Positions 21,266 to 33,439 of a DNA stretch of 64,000 nucleotides are shown piece by piece (within the stretch, counting starts at the first letter, position 1; the number at the start of each line of letters is the position of its first letter). Both the position numbers and the translations under genes were made by a program. This DNA is from Nectonema munidae (taxonomy: Eukaryota; Nematomorpha; Nectonematoida; Nectonematidae): contig JAUIRK010001002.1 of assembly GCA_030549495.1 (NCBI GenBank), positions 1-64,000 of the forward strand, given 5' to 3'. The notes beneath the pieces are model-generated. The model did not search any database. It saw nothing but the letters and a program-made list of their open reading frames with translations, and was not told where the DNA came from.

Positions 21266-23155
21266 TCAATAGCAAGTGATGCTTTGACTAGAACCACTGA
21301 TGTTATGAATGAAAGTAGTGATGGGAGCTGTAACACAATACTCATACCAAACACAGTTGTACTTACACATGCGCCAAAAGCTACACTCTAACTTGTCACC
21401 AGAGTTTAGAGTGATGGGAGATGTGATGGGAAAGTAAATGGGAAACCAACTTATCAAGTCTTTTGTATGTTGTTGGGGAACTGTGTTGAAAGAAATGCCA
21501 TCATACAAATCACAATGGAAATAGCCTGCAAAGCCAAAACAACAACTATTGCAATCGATATCAAAAACCACTTCTTTGAAAAGTGAGTTCTTTTTCCTTT
21601 CTTTGAAATTTGGGTGTGTGAAGGTGAATAGGGGTTGAGGTTGGGATAACAGACTTGCATTTTGCAAAAACACGACAAAGGGCATTTCAAAGTTAACGTT
21701 GGAAGTGCCTTTGTCAAAGGACAGATTAGAAGATACCTGGTTGTGAAGTTTTGGTGTCATGACTGGAGCCAGCCAGGAAGTATAAGAACAAGGTATCATA
21801 ATGCCGTCAACTTTAAGCGCCTCTTGAACACAATCTAAACATTCTGGAGAAAGTTCATTGTCACTGAATGAACCTAAAAGTTCACTCACAATAATGTCCA
21901 TTTGCTCATGGCACTTCCAAGAACGCATGTCAGTGTTCACAATTTCGACTTCATTGTTCCATACACGCCCATTCTTTTCGTGAAGTGTGATGCAACTATT
22001 AGCATTTTTTTCGACGGCGTACACTCTCACTTTTACATTTGCTTCTATACCCGCTTCTATAGCTGAGGTGACTAGCGGTCCTCGTCCAGCACCAACAATT
22101 GCAATCACAAAGCACTCCAAAACCTTCTTGTCACAGCTCATATCTTGCAGGGCTTTTTTGATGGCTTTTGTGTAGAGTAGATACTTGACTGGATCTTTTT
22201 CAAACACTGCATACGTATGTGAGTCAATATTATCGCAAAGGGGATGCAAGGGAAATTGAAGGACATCTTCAAAGCCCTTAGAAAAGGTCTCGACAAGTAG
22301 AGAGGGAGGTGCAGCTTCACTACTCTTCAGCAAATACTCCATGTACTGGCAATAAATTTTAGGATTCTGTGAGTGAATATTTTTTATAGCCACCTTAACC
22401 ATGATGTCAGGTTTCAGTTTAAACATTTTCAGAAGCTCACTTTTTGTAGTCTGGTCTAGAACTGGATTACCACATGCATTTTCCGTGAAAATGTTTGTTG
22501 CAAGAGTTACAGCAGCAATTGGTTCGCCCATAAATTTATGAATTTCATTCAAATTAACGATGGGTTCGTCTAGTTCTAGAGATAAAAATAATCTACAATG
22601 ATTCTTGCACAAGTTTCTTATTTTGTTCCAAACTTTCCAAAAATCAAGCAAATCTTCTGGAGTATCCGAACTTAGTATAGAAGGGTTGATCCGCGAATTT
22701 TTGAAGGGTATGTGAATCCATATTTTAACTTTGTTATAATTTTTTAAAGAATCATAGATATAACGCGCTAAATTAACAACATTAGGGCGTAAGATCTTTA
22801 TCAAAATCGCTTTGTAGTGAAGATGATTAGCATAACTCACTTCTTGTTCAAAAACCCTTTCGCATTTATCTCTGAAAAATTGATTATCGCTGTCAACGTT
22901 AATCCAATTTGTCATTTCGCCAACGATAGAAGTATTCCATTCATTATTACATAAGGAAAGATCAGAGTAGGTGAAGGGATAAAAATTTTCTTGAGGAGTA
23001 CAAAATCTTTTGTGCAATCTTGGATGTGCAATATTAGTAGCTACGAAGTCATAGCTATTGTTCTTAGCTTCATCTAAACATAGCTTAATGTTGCAACATA
23101 GTGGTTTGTACAAGCCCACTTGAAAGTTAGAGTTATTCGATGATCGTTGTACCAT
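21266..23155 (-). CDS. PRMT5: PRMT5-type protein arginine methyltransferase (type II)
   Basis: This is an intact 629-residue frame; human PRMT5 has 637. It transfers methyl from S-adenosylmethionine to arginine, giving symmetric dimethylarginine on Sm proteins and histones, normally in a complex with WDR77/MEP50. The order is an amino TIM-barrel-like region (about 1-285), a Rossmann methyltransferase (about 290-455) and a carboxyl beta-barrel. Key residues are visible: the SAM loop GAGRGP at 355-360, the double-E loop SELLGSFSDNE with E425 and E434, and F318 in YAVFEKDPVKY, matching the Phe (human F327) tied to symmetric product. The start is the first ATG of the frame and gives full family length. 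No introns are visible; a minus-strand ATTAAA sits about 15-20 bases past the stop. No poly(A) tract or terminal repeats suggest a retrocopy. Confidence 0.96.
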   Translation of the reverse strand: MVQRSSNNSNFQVGLYKPLCCNIKLCLDEAKNNSYDFVATNIAHPRLHKRFCTPQENFYPFTYSDLSLCNNEWNTSIVGEMTNWINVDSDNQFFRDKCERVFEQEVSYANHLHYKAILIKILRPNVVNLARYIYDSLKNYNKVKIWIHIPFKNSRINPSILSSDTPEDLLDFWKVWNKIRNLCKNHCRLFLSLELDEPIVNLNEIHKFMGEPIAAVTLATNIFTENACGNPVLDQTTKSELLKMFKLKPDIMVKVAIKNIHSQNPKIYCQYMEYLLKSSEAAPPSLLVETFSKGFEDVLQFPLHPLCDNIDSHTYAVFEKDPVKYLLYTKAIKKALQDMSCDKKVLECFVIAIVGAGRGPLVTSAIEAGIEANVKVRVYAVEKNANSCITLHEKNGRVWNNEVEIVNTDMRSWKCHEQMDIIVSELLGSFSDNELSPECLDCVQEALKVDGIMIPCSYTSWLAPVMTPKLHNQVSSNLSFDKGTSNVNFEMPFVVFLQNASLLSQPQPLFTFTHPNFKERKKNSLFKEVVFDIDCNSCCFGFAGYFHCDLYDGISFNTVPQQHTKDLISWFPIYFPITSPITLNSGDKLECSFWRMCKYNCVWYEYCVTAPITTFIHNISGSSQSITCY

Positions 23156-23455
23156 TCTTTATAGAAGAAAACGTAGAATGTTGAAAATACTCTAAAACAA
23201 ATTTTACAAAAATTATTTATCTAATTCATAGAACGTAAGATTTGAATGTAAATCTTCGATTTTATTTTAAACTTATGCTGAGATATTTTAAAAAACAATT
23301 ATAAATAACGTTAGTAATATTTTTGAAACTTATATATTGTGATCTTTGTGAATGGATATCAATCTCGAATAAGTTCAATCCGTTTAACTCTTTGAGACCA
23401 ACAAAACAAAAAAACTAAATAAAAAATTATTAACTGATTTTGCGGTATTTAAAAG
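23156..23455. other. PRMT5 upstream region, no gene seen
   Basis: AT-rich flank expected to hold the PRMT5 promoter. No clear regulatory motif can be defended by eye. Confidence 0.35.
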
Positions 23456-24900
23456 AAATGAATCATTTTTATCATTCTCTGATAATCTGTTAATAATAAT
23501 AAAACTACTGAAATTGATGGAATTCCTATTGAATGCCTAAGGAGCGTAGGAGATGGTACTATTGAAGCAATTGTGAATCGTATAAAAAAGTATTTACAAT
23601 GGAGAAGGAATAATAGAAGAATGGCTAGATACTCTCTTAATTCCAATACCAAAGAAACAAGGGACTGCAAAATATGAAGAGTATAGAATCATAGCTTTGA
23701 TACCACATCCAGTGAAAATACTGACTAAAGTTATCTATAATCGAATATCAGCTTTTGTAAATGGGGAATAAACATTAATGGGGTATGGATTTCGACAAAA
23801 AGTGGGAACAATCGAAAGTATTACAGCTTTAAAAACGATCTTAGCAAACAGAATCAACAAGAAACTAGACACATACTTGTGCTTTATTGATTTCCAGAAA
23901 GCTTTTGATCGAGTTGAACATCTTGTTTGATTGCTTAATAAAAAGAAAAGTTCCAAAAAATGAAGTACGTCTGATTGCAGAGATTTACCGCCGTCAAGTT
24001 GTGTACATGAACACAGATCAAAAAAAGCAATATCCTAATAAAATTAAAAGAGGTATAAGACAAGGTTGCGTACTTTCTCCACTTCTATTTAACACATATG
24101 TAGATGAAACGTTCCAAGAAATGACATCAAGCTTTGGTGTGACCAACAAGCAGAAACAAAGAATTAATAGAATTAGCTATGCAGATGACACTGTTCTTAT
24201 TAGCGAAACAGAGCAGTTGAAATTTATTATGAAAAAAGGACGAAACGCTTCAATTGAAATTAACATAAATAAAACAAAATGCATTCTAATAACAAACAAA
24301 GGACATAAAAACGCTAACATCTCAATTGAAAAAGTAGAACAGGTAAAGAGATTTCAATATATTGGCGCTATAATAGAAGGAAATTCACAAAATGAAGCTG
24401 ACGTAAAAACTGGGATTGCCAAAGCAAAGTTTTTGGAAACATAAAAAACTGATGAGAAATAGCTCATCAATTAAGAAACGTCTTAATTCACAAGTTTGGT
24501 CTGTTTTTAGGTATGGATCTGAAGTCTTTTCATTAACAAATGCTTTGAAAAAAATAGATGCGTTTGAGATGTGGTGTTACAGAAGAATTCTACGAGTTAG
24601 CTGGACAGATGACGAATGAAGTTGTATTAGAGAATTTACCAAAGCCAAAACTACTTAACATGATACTTGAAAGAAAAGCAAAATTCTTTGGGCATATAGC
24701 GAGTAGAGCTTCAGCCGGCGATTAACTAAAGACAATGAATGTTGAAGATAATGGGAAAAAAGTAGGAAGAGGAAGACGAAGAACATGGCGGATTGATGAT
24801 ATCAAAGAAATGACTGGCAAAAAAGCTAGAAGAAATTTTCAAAATGACAGAAGATGAAAATTTTATAAAAAAAAATAAATGTTGCTTCGATTCTGAGTTA
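23456..24900 (+). mobile_element. RTE-like LINE (endonuclease/RT family), RT 3' half
   Basis: In order: TEIDGIPIECLRSVGDG (about 23510-23557), EEWLDTLLIPIPKKQGTAKY (about 23618-23673), VKILTKVIYNRISAF, GFRQKVGTIESITALK, YLCFIDFQKAFDRVEH (about 23874-23920), then an intact 185-codon stretch (23887-24444) with GIRQGCVLSPLLFNTYVDE and the catalytic SYADDTVLIS. It ends with FEMWCYRRILRVSWTD (about 24565-24615). Frame changes occur near 23600, 23770, 23925, 24440 and 24620, so it is inactive. The palm is the best preserved part. The clade is judged from block wording only. Confidence 0.82.
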
Positions 24901-25129
24901 TGAATACAATTTACCATAAAGTTAGTGTGTTATAGTTTGACGCAACCCATTTGACAGTGCTTAAATTAAATTCAGGTAAAAAAAAGCTATAAATAGATAA
25001 AAGGGACTTTTAAAAAATTTCAAAAAAGTAAAACCACAGAAGATAAATAATTATATAAAGACGTAAAAAATAAGCAAGAAAGAATTCTGAAATTAAAATT
25101 ATATAATGAAAAAAATGAAGATGAATGAC

Positions 25130-25866
25130 ATTTGTTAAATGGCTAGACAAAAAAAAGAGAAGATGAAGACGTGTTGGGTATGCCTAGTGTTAGAAATAAA
25201 GCAGGACTTTTAATGAATAAAATACCTGAGATGCTGAGTATATGGAAAAATTATGCCCAAGATGTTTTTAATAAAGAAAATGAGATTGAGAACCTAGAAA
25301 TTGCTTAAAAATGTGAAGGATCATTTATGTTTTTGATCAATTAGAATGAAAGAAGTCGGCAAGGTACAGTGATGCTCATTAGAAATATTAAAAGTAAGAT
25401 GAAGTAATCGATGTTCTAAGTTCTAATTCAAAACATTTTTAATGGGGCACCTATCCCAGAGTCATGGAATAAAAGTATAAATATACTATTGTATAAAGGT
25501 AAAGGCCAAATTACTGATTGTTCAAATTACAGAACCTTAAAACTTTTAGAACACGATATGAAAATTATGGAAAAAGTAATACTGAATAGATTGAAAAAAA
25601 TCGTTGTAAAGTTCACTTTGGTTTTATATCAAGAAAAAGCACAAATGAGGTAATCTTCATCATTAGACAGCTAATAGAAAAAAATCGAGAAATAGACAGT
25701 CTTAATTTTGCTTTCATTGATTTGGAGAAGGCTTTTGATTCTGTCTGTAGAATTCTCATTGAATGGTCTTTAAGAAGAAAAGGTGTAAATGCAAAATTAG
25801 TTAAGGCAGTAATGGCTTTGTAACAAGCCAGGATACTCGTATAAAAATTGAAAATGCAATTTCTGA
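25130..25866 (+). mobile_element. Second RTE-like LINE fragment (RT amino half)
   Basis: Blocks: GAPIPESWNKSINILLYKGKG (split here by eye, about 25446-25508), DCSNYRTLKLLEHDMKIMEK (about 25518-25577), a Q-F-G-F equivalent, then LIDLEKAFDSV equivalents near 25720-25745 and LRRKGVNAKLVKAVM. Several shifts and stops are present. It stops abruptly where a TTAA (25867) begins the piggyBac relic, so it was probably the target of that insertion. Confidence 0.7.
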
Positions 25867-26986
25867 TTAATTCACTAGAAAGACGGAGCGGTCATTTTTG
25901 ACTGCTTTCTATTTTTATTGAAAATTAAAACAATTGTTTGCACACATATTGACTTCAAATTTTAAGAGTAATATTACATATTTTATGTTACTAATTATGA
26001 TATCTATGTAGAAATATATTTATGCATATGCGTATTCGCATGTGTCGTGTGAAGAGACACAGGAAGTATTGCATGTATAAAAATTGTGTCATAAAGTTGA
26101 TGAATTATTGTAAATATTTGAGTTGCGTAAGAGTTGAATTTTGAAAGTATAATTGACTCAATACAACATTTGTTTCTTCCTCTTTTCATTCACTTTATCA
26201 TGGACACTTCTTCTAGCTGCGCCTCTAATTCTGATGACACAGAATTTAAAGATTTGTTTTCTTTTGACTCAGATACAAGTTCGGATAACACAAAAAAAGA
26301 AAGAAGTGTTAGTCAAGATCCTATAATTACAAAATCAAAGGTAGAATGGTTCCAGCAAAATGAAGAACATTTTATAAAGAAAACACCCAAACAAAATATT
26401 TTTCGCTGTCATTCTGGGCCAACTTTTTATGCAACAAGACATATTGAAAAAAATCAGCAATTACAGCCTTGACTTTACTTTTTTATAAATTTATGCTCAA
26501 GCTTGTGCAGAAATAAACCGTCTTGCATGGCAAAATACAAAACAAAACAATACTTTTGATTTATCTTTACAAGATGATATACTATCTTTCATTGGGCTGC
26601 AATACACAAGAGCCTCTTTGGTAGCTAAAAACACTCCGCTGAATGATTTATGGAACAAAAAACGGCTTCCCTCTTTATTTCCAAACACAATGAGTATAAA
26701 AGTATCATGAAACACATAAGATTTGATGACTTCCTTACCAGAAGACAAAATGCATCTAATGATCGTTTTCTCCCCATTCGTGAAATTTGGGTGCGTTTTA
26801 TAGCAAATTCTCAAGCAAGTTTCTTACTATTTGAAAAATTGACAATCGATGAGCAATTATTTCTATGTAAAACCAGATGTTCTTTTCGACAGAAAGACGG
26901 CAAGAGAAATCGTGAAGTTTTCGTGCCTTCACATGTTCGTCTTGAACTTACGTCTCCCTATTTCAATAAAGGATACAATGTAAATA
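25867..26986 (+). mobile_element. piggyBac relic, 5' part
   Basis: TTAA at 25867 is followed by TTCACTAGAAAGACGGAGCG and an inverted word pair GGTCA/TGAC, a plausible piggyBac end. The transposase begins near 26199 with an acidic head (SSCASNSDDTEFKDLFSF). Later blocks MKHIRFDDFLTRRQN, DRFLPIREIW and LTIDEQLFLCKTRCSFRQ (about 26710-26895) are classic piggyBac, including the acidic residue in TIDEQL. There are stops and a shift at 26472-26650, and a deletion after CSFRQ. The Tigger element is inserted at GYNVN. Confidence 0.85.
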
Positions 26987-27096
26987 CAGTAATCCCTTGA
27001 TTAGCACGGTTTTGATTAACACGTTTTCAATTTTAGTTTTATATTTAAAATTTTTTTACATATCATTTTACTCCAAATTATTCTTTGAGAGTCCAC

Positions 27097-28960
27097 TTAA
27101 CCCTATTAGTGCTGGAGGGCGTAAAACGCCCCCCCCCCCTTGGTTAAAAAATTAATTGTAGAAAATTGGCTGAATCATATCCCTTCAAATTTTGTGACTT
27201 TTCCTAAAATCGCTAGCTGCATCTTTTGAAACCATTTTCATGATAGTTGAATGACCCCTTCATGTCCAAAACTGTGAATCAAAATTAAAAAAATTTATTT
27301 TTCAGCAAAATTTTGACATTATCTGTACTTAACCTTATAACTTAGGATCTATATTATATAATACCCTGAAAATTTATAATTATATACAGTTTAGAACGCA
27401 TAACACTTTATATATTTAATTTTTTCAATAATCATGGCTACTTTTTAGAAAATGTCAATCAAAATTTTGATTGATCAAAAATATATCTAATAAAATATAC
27501 TTTCAAATTTCACATAAAATATATGTTTTTATACTTAATCGGTCATGCTGTTTTCATTTCTGAACTCATTTTTTACATTTAGGATATGAAAATACCTATA
27601 TGTGTTAATCAAATTTGCGGTTTACTTCTGAAAATTGTCTCCAAAAACATTCCTTCACATTTTACATAAAATATATGTTTTATACCAAATCGATCATGTT
27701 GTTTTCATTTCTTGACTCATTTTTTACATTTAGGATTTGAAAATACCTATAAGTGTTAATCAAATTTGCGGTTTACTTCTGAAAATTGTCTCCAAAAACA
27801 TTCATTCAAATTTTACAATGAAATATGTTTTATACCCAATCAACCATGCTGTTTTCATTTCTGAACTCATTTTTCACATTTAGAGGTTTTAAAATATCAG
27901 TCAAAATTTGCGGTTTACTTCTAAAAGCTATCTCCAAAAATATTCTATAAATTTTACATGAAATATTTGTTTTTATACCAAATCGATCATGCTGTTTTCA
28001 TTTTTGAACTCATTTTTTACATTTAGGATTTGGAAATACCTATAAGTATTAATCAAATTTGCGGTTTACTTCTGAAAATTGTCTCCAAAAATATTTTCTT
28101 GAAATATATGTTTTAATACCAAATCAATCATGCTGGTTTCATTTCTGGACTCATTTTTTACGTTTAGGATGTGAAAATACATATAAGTGTTAATCAAATT
28201 TGCGGTTTACTTCTAAAAATTGTCCCCAAAAACATTCATTCAAATTTTACAATTAAATATATGTTTTTATACCAAATCAACCATGCTAGTTTCATTTATG
28301 GACTCAATTTTTGCAGTTTTAATTTGAAAATACATATAAGTATCAATTAAATTTGCGTTTAGTTCTTAAATTTGTTTTTATAGCAAATATATCATGATGA
28401 TTTCATTTCTGAACACAGTTTTCGCATTTAGAGGTTTTACTGCTAGTGTCAATCAAATTTGCGGTTTATGTTTGAAAACTATATCCCAAAATATTCTCTC
28501 TAATTTTACATGAAATATATGTTTTTATACCAATTCGACCATGATTATTTTTATTTCTGAAATCATTTTTTGCATTTAGAGGTTTTAAATGTCTGAAAGT
28601 GTCAATCAAATTTTCGATATACGTCTAATGTCTACAGAAAATTTTTGAAATTTAAATAAAATATCTGTTTTTATGCCAAATGGAAGATGCTGGTTTCATT
28701 TTTGGACTCAGGTTTGGCATTTATGGTTTTAAAATATCTGAAAGCTTGAATAAGATTTGCGGTTTACTTCTAGATATTGTTTTCAAAAATATTTAAAAAA
28801 AAAAAAAATATCTGTTTTATACCAAATCGACTATGCTTATTTTATTTCTGTATTGGATTTTGGATAATACGGTTAAAAATATCTCGAAGTGGCAATTGAA
28901 TTAGTAATGTATGCCTGAAAAACAGTTCTGTAAAAAAATTCAAAAAATGGCTGCATATTA
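27097..28960 (+). mobile_element. piggyBac-type terminus followed by a ~145-bp tandem array
   Basis: TTAA (27097-27100) is followed by CCCTATTAGTGCTGG and a C-run. From about 27480 an array of roughly nine diverged units begins (GCGGTTTACTTCTGAAAATT at about 27617, 27767, 27909, 28061, 28201 and later). Units share CATGCTGTTTTCATTTCTGA and a CTCATTTTTTACATTTAGGA block. The array decays after 28700. Orientation relative to the TTAA end matches the 11.5-12.34 kb element. Confidence 0.75.
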
Positions 28961-29339
28961 GGTATATAGTAAAAATATACTTTTTTTTTGTATATTTTGG
29001 CTTATAATACTTTCTACAATCATCTTAGGTATGAAATATTTAATAAAAAAAAAATAAAACGTATTATAAAATCTTTTGAAAATTTGTATGAGAGAAGGAA
29101 CCAAGTTGAAAACTAATTGAAAAGAGTACATGTGATCAAAACAAATAATTAAAAAAAATATGTATCATGACTAAATGGAAGATCTACAATGTTCTAATGA
29201 ACTAGGAAGTGGTTTAATTATATAATATTAGATGCTTCAAAAAAGATTTTGACTGTGAAAAAAAAGTTTCTCTTTTACAAATGTAAAATATTTAAATCTA
29301 TAGCTTATCATCTAGGATTACAGTTAACATTTAGCTAAG

Positions 29340-29860
29340 ATGGGTAGGAAATCTGAAAATTTAGAATAGGTCAGATTTATCAAAAATGGCACAGGTGCCA
29401 ATATGTGAGAATTTAGTCACTATCAAGATATTTTTAATTTAAATTGAATTTGTCCATCTTTTTCTTTTTGTGTCAAAGAGATAATTTTTTGGATGAAGAA
29501 CGTTGACAACTTTTTGTAATTGAACAATCAACATCATGAATGATTCATCAGAAAAAATCCTTTGAAATAAGATTGGTTGAAAAATATTCAGGCTTGATAA
29601 TAAAATACACGATACTGATAAAAAAAGTCTAAGATTCTTTAATCAGAATGCTTTGAGAGAGGAAAAAAGTAATTTTATCCTTATAAAAAAATTTTCGAAC
29701 ACACTTTGAAGAATATAAATTTCTAATGAAAAAAGAGCTACCAAAAAAGGATCATCATAGAATGAATACCAAAATTACATACTGTAAATTATAATATGAC
29801 GTAGAGACTACGAGCCGATAACGAATTTGTAGCCGAAAAGATGGAGGAAATAGACGAAAC
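29340..29860 (+). repeat. Dispersed repeat S, copy 2
   Basis: Diverged copy of 20275-20900 in the same orientation, sharing GCCAATATGTGA, ATTGAATTTGTCCATCTTTT, AATGCTTTGAGA and GAATTTGTAGC. It lies inside the Tigger element beside array DNA. Confidence 0.7.
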
Positions 29861-29919
29861 ACTACAGAAATGAGAATTATATGTAAGCTCAGCTTAGCAG
29901 CTAAAGTGAGTAACAAGAA

Positions 29920-30290
29920 AGTAAAAAATATATGTCAAGTAAATGATATAAATAAAGTTATAGAACTTATGTGACTTACACCCTTACAGTTATAGGACTT
30001 ATGTGGTTCGGTCATGTAAATAGAAGATTAGCAGATAAGTTCATAAAAAAGTCTATACATTAGAAACTCTAGGTAAGTGTAAAGGTAGACCAAAAATAAC
30101 TTGGAAAGAAATGGTTGAAAAAGACATGAGAAAAAGAAATTTGAGTTTAGGAGATGAACAAAACAGGGATAGTTGGAGAAAAATTATTAAGAATATATAA
30201 AAGTGTTAATCAATGTTTAAACTCGGCTAAACCCTTGCTTGCTGGGAAAATAGCCGTAAAACCGATTATTATTATTATTATTAATAATCT
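29920..30290 (+). mobile_element. RTE-like LINE 3' end with ATT tail
   Basis: LMWFGHVNRRLADKFIKKS (about 29998-30055), KCKGRPKITWKEMVEKDMRK and DSWRKIIKN form the usual carboxyl end of RTE-like LINE proteins. The copy finishes with CCTTGCTTGCTGGG and a (TTA)n tail at about 30258-30283. It is a strongly 5'-truncated insertion. Confidence 0.78.
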
Positions 30291-30320
30291 TTTTTATTTA
30301 AGATAATATCACATTTTAAT

Positions 30321-31932
30321 ATGAATAAAAGAAAAGTAATAAGCCTAAAAGATAAACTTTCTTTCATAAAATTAAAAGATAGTCATTCAAAAATATCAGA
30401 AATTTCTTAAATTTATAATCTAAATACGAACAATTTTAAAAAAAGCTGATGAATATAAGAAAAAAGGGCAAATGGCCTCTGAAGTTTCTGCACTGAAAAC
30501 TTGTCGTAATAGAAGTCTTTTAATGATGGAGGTTGAACGCTTACTAATTGTATGGATTGAAGACTGTAATCAAAAGTGTATTCCAATAAATACCAAAATA
30601 ATTATGTCAAAAACTATGAATCTGCATCCTTCACTACTCGAAACAGGAAAATTTGATAGCAGTAAATCATTTAGTGCCAGCTCTGGTTGGTTTGAGAACT
30701 TTAAAAAAAGATATGGACTGCATAGTGCTAACATTCAAGGAGAAACTGCAAGTGCAGATTTTGAATCATTCAAAGATATTCTAACTAAAGTTATTGAAAG
30801 TGAAATTTATGATAAAAAACTTATATTTAATGTAGATGAAACTGCTTTCTTCTGGAAACGCATGCCTTCAAAAACGTTTCTAGCTCGAAATGAAAAGTTG
30901 CGCGAGGTTACAAAATGTCAAAGGAATGAATCACACTCTTGATTGGCGGTAATGCAAATGGTGACTTTAAACTAAAACCACTTATGATTAATAAATCATA
31001 TAATCCGAGATGTCTTCGTTCATGCGACAAGTCAAAGCTTCCTGTTATATGGCATGCTAATAAGAAAGCATGGCTAACAAAATCAATCTTTGAAAATTGG
31101 TTTGAAAAAAACTTCTACCCCAATATAAAAAAATATTGTGAGAAAAATAATCTTCAATTTAAAGTGCTTCTTATATTGGATAATGCACCGGGGCATTCAA
31201 TTTGTTTATCTGAAAAGTTTGAAGAAATTAACGTTTTATTTCTTCCTCCTAATACAACTTCAATACTTCAACCCATGGATTCAGGAGTTATCGCTACGTT
31301 CAAAGCGCTTTATCTTAAAAACACCTTTGAAAAAGCATTTAAAAGTGTTTCTAAAAATGAAGCAGAATCACTTTCGATATTTTGGAAAAAAATTCAATTA
31401 AAGATGCTATTGATGGCATACAAAAAGCTTGGGGCAAGCAAATATGCCTACTTTAACATCATCTTGGAATAATCTTTTTTCAGAAACGTTTCAAAAAAAT
31501 ACAGCAACAAACAATGCCTTTGATGAATTAGTTGCAGAAACGAATATTGTTGGAAAAAACTTGGGTTTGGTAGAGTTAGATAATCAAAGCATATTTGAAC
31601 TAATAGAAACACATACTGAAGAGTTAAGTGTTAATGATTTGATGAATATTGATCAGCAAAGAGCATATGAAAGTGATAATGATTCGGAAAAAGACGGAGA
31701 CATGGTTGATAATGTTAAAGAAATATCAAAAGAAAATCTTAAAGAAATACTTTGCAAAGTTGAAAGCATAAAGCAATTTATCTGTGAGGCTGACCCAAAC
31801 AATGAAAGAAGTTTTCAAATTTGTCAAAAAATTGATTTAACAGTAAAATGTTATGAAGAACTTTATAAAGAAAGAACCAAGAATAAAGTACAAAGCACTT
31901 TGGATATGTTTTTTACCAAAAATACGTCTTGA
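30321..31932 (+). pseudogene. Tigger/pogo transposase
   Basis: The amino end MNKRKVISLKDKLSFI is the CENP-B/pogo helix-turn-helix start. The CENP-B-type DNA-binding domain ends with SGWFENFKKRYGL (about 30685-30725). The DDE core follows: IFNVDETAFFWK (about 30825-30860), LLILDNAPGH (about 31167-31196) and LPPNTTSILQPMDSGVI (about 31243-31293), giving the three acidic residues. The tail has STLDMFF. Breaks are a stop near 30409 with a shift soon after, a shift near 30940, and another near 31440. The catalytic blocks are otherwise well kept. It would bind the element ends and cut and paste it at TA. Confidence 0.9.
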
Positions 31933-32169
31933 GTTATTTTTTTATTTATTTGTATTTTTAAACAAAAATGTTTTGCTTCACTTTTTCTTCAATATAAAAC
32001 TTGATTTTAAAGTACAGTAGTTTAAACTACAGTATCTAACTACACTAAATTAAACTACATTATCTATCTAAACTACTTTAAACTACTATAATTTAAACTC
32101 CTTGATTAGCACGGTTTTGATTAACACGAATTTGGATTAATTAAGCGTGTTAATCAAAGGATTACTGTA

Positions 32170-32384
32170 TAGACAATTTTTTCACTTCTTTGGATTTGGC
32201 TGAAAGTTTTTTTAACAAAAGTACCACATTAGTCAGAACTATTAGAAAGAACAGAAGAGAAGTTCCAAACTTAGAAAATTTAATGAAAAAGCAATCACTT
32301 TATTCTAACCAAATTTTCTTTTCAAAGTCTGGATGCAGTCTCACTGTTTATAAAGGTAAAAAAAAGTGTATGTTATACATCTAA
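32170..32384 (+). mobile_element. piggyBac relic, 3' part
   Basis: This continues the transposase split by Tigger. DNFFTSLDLAE reads directly after the TA, then LVRTIRKNRREVPN and FFSKSGCSLTVYKGKKK, all standard piggyBac blocks. It ends early at a stop at 32382; the cysteine-rich tail is missing. Confidence 0.85.
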
Positions 32385-33430
32385 ATGAATAAATAATAAT
32401 ATATTTATTTTACATTACTTAGTAAGCAAGATAAAAAAACTTTTTTTCTATGGAATTCAAACTATAATAGAATTTCATTGAATATATTTACTAAAAATTC
32501 TAGATCTAACTTATATAAAACTATGTCAGTAAATTTAAAAAAAAAACGAAAATTTACAACATAAAAACATTTTTATAGAATTCAAAAATTATAAAAAAAT
32601 TTTGTTGAATATATTTTACTAAAGATTCTAGACATAATTTACAAAAAATAAGTGAGTAAATTAAAAAAACATTATAAAAATGAGTTAAAAATAAAAATAC
32701 ATACATTATTTCTGTTCAATACTCGAGGTTACATAATTCCTTCAAAGAGTTTAAAAACAAAGTGAAGAAAAAAATAATATTAATGTATAGTTTTATTAAC
32801 CATTTTAAAAATCATATTTATCAATCGTGAAATAAAGACCAGAAGTTTCAATTTTTAAATAAAATTTCGTGTTGACTCGGAGTAGTCAGTAATTGCATTC
32901 ACTTCTGAAGAAAGTGAAACAATTATTGATGTAGGTCGTAGGAAAACAAATTTGTTATGCTCGTATCAAAACATCTCATCAATTTATAGCAAAACACACA
33001 GAGCTTGTGTCTGATCGATTTGCGTATAGCGTTTGTATTTTTGTTCTGTGGTTCTGGTTGTATTCGTATAAGATGTTTCGCTCAGCACAGATAGCAACAC
33101 ACTTATGTGCGAATATTGATTCATAGTGTATGAATGTGTTATGGGTGTGAATAACAAAATCATTTCTTTTGTAGTTATTACTTGATACCACACATATGCA
33201 TCCAAACAAACAAAAACAACACACGGAAAATATAACCAAATTCACCCACATATGCTACACTCGCTGAAATCGATCAGACACATGTATAATTTGACGAGTT
33301 ATTTTGACACGCGCGTAAGAAGTATATTTTCTTTCATCATCTGTTCTATAAATTCATTTTCATCTGAAATGAACGAACTTACAGATTCTGAGTGAGAATA
33401 CAATTTTATCTGAAAATTGGAATTTTTCTG
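32385..33430. other. AT-rich spacer, no gene seen
   Basis: Contains two diverged copies of a short block (TTGAATATATTTACTAAA-ATTCTAGA at about 32477 and 32606). The frame at 32979-33251 (minus) is tyrosine- and cysteine-rich and has no recognised domain. Confidence 0.4.
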
Positions 33431-33439
33431 TTTTGTTAC

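Larger units (their letters stand above)
26987..32167 (+). mobile_element. pogo/Tigger-type transposon, nested
   Basis: The outer ends CAGTAATCCCTTGATTAGCACG and, inverted, CAGTAATCCTTTGATTAACACG match at 20 of 22 positions and are flanked by TA (26985-26986, 32168-32169), as in the Tc1/mariner superfamily. The right end also holds a second copy of the left-end words in direct orientation (from 32101), making a local palindrome. It is inserted in a piggyBac transposase whose reading continues directly on the far side. The 5.2-kb length reflects later insertions between 27.1 and 30.3 kb. Confidence 0.92.

Noticed and set aside
21454-21717. Minus-strand frame inside PRMT5 in another phase
   Set aside because: Out-of-frame shadow of the PRMT5 coding sequence.
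32979-33251. Tyr/Cys-rich minus-strand frames
   Set aside because: Two overlapping phases are open, with no conserved motif.
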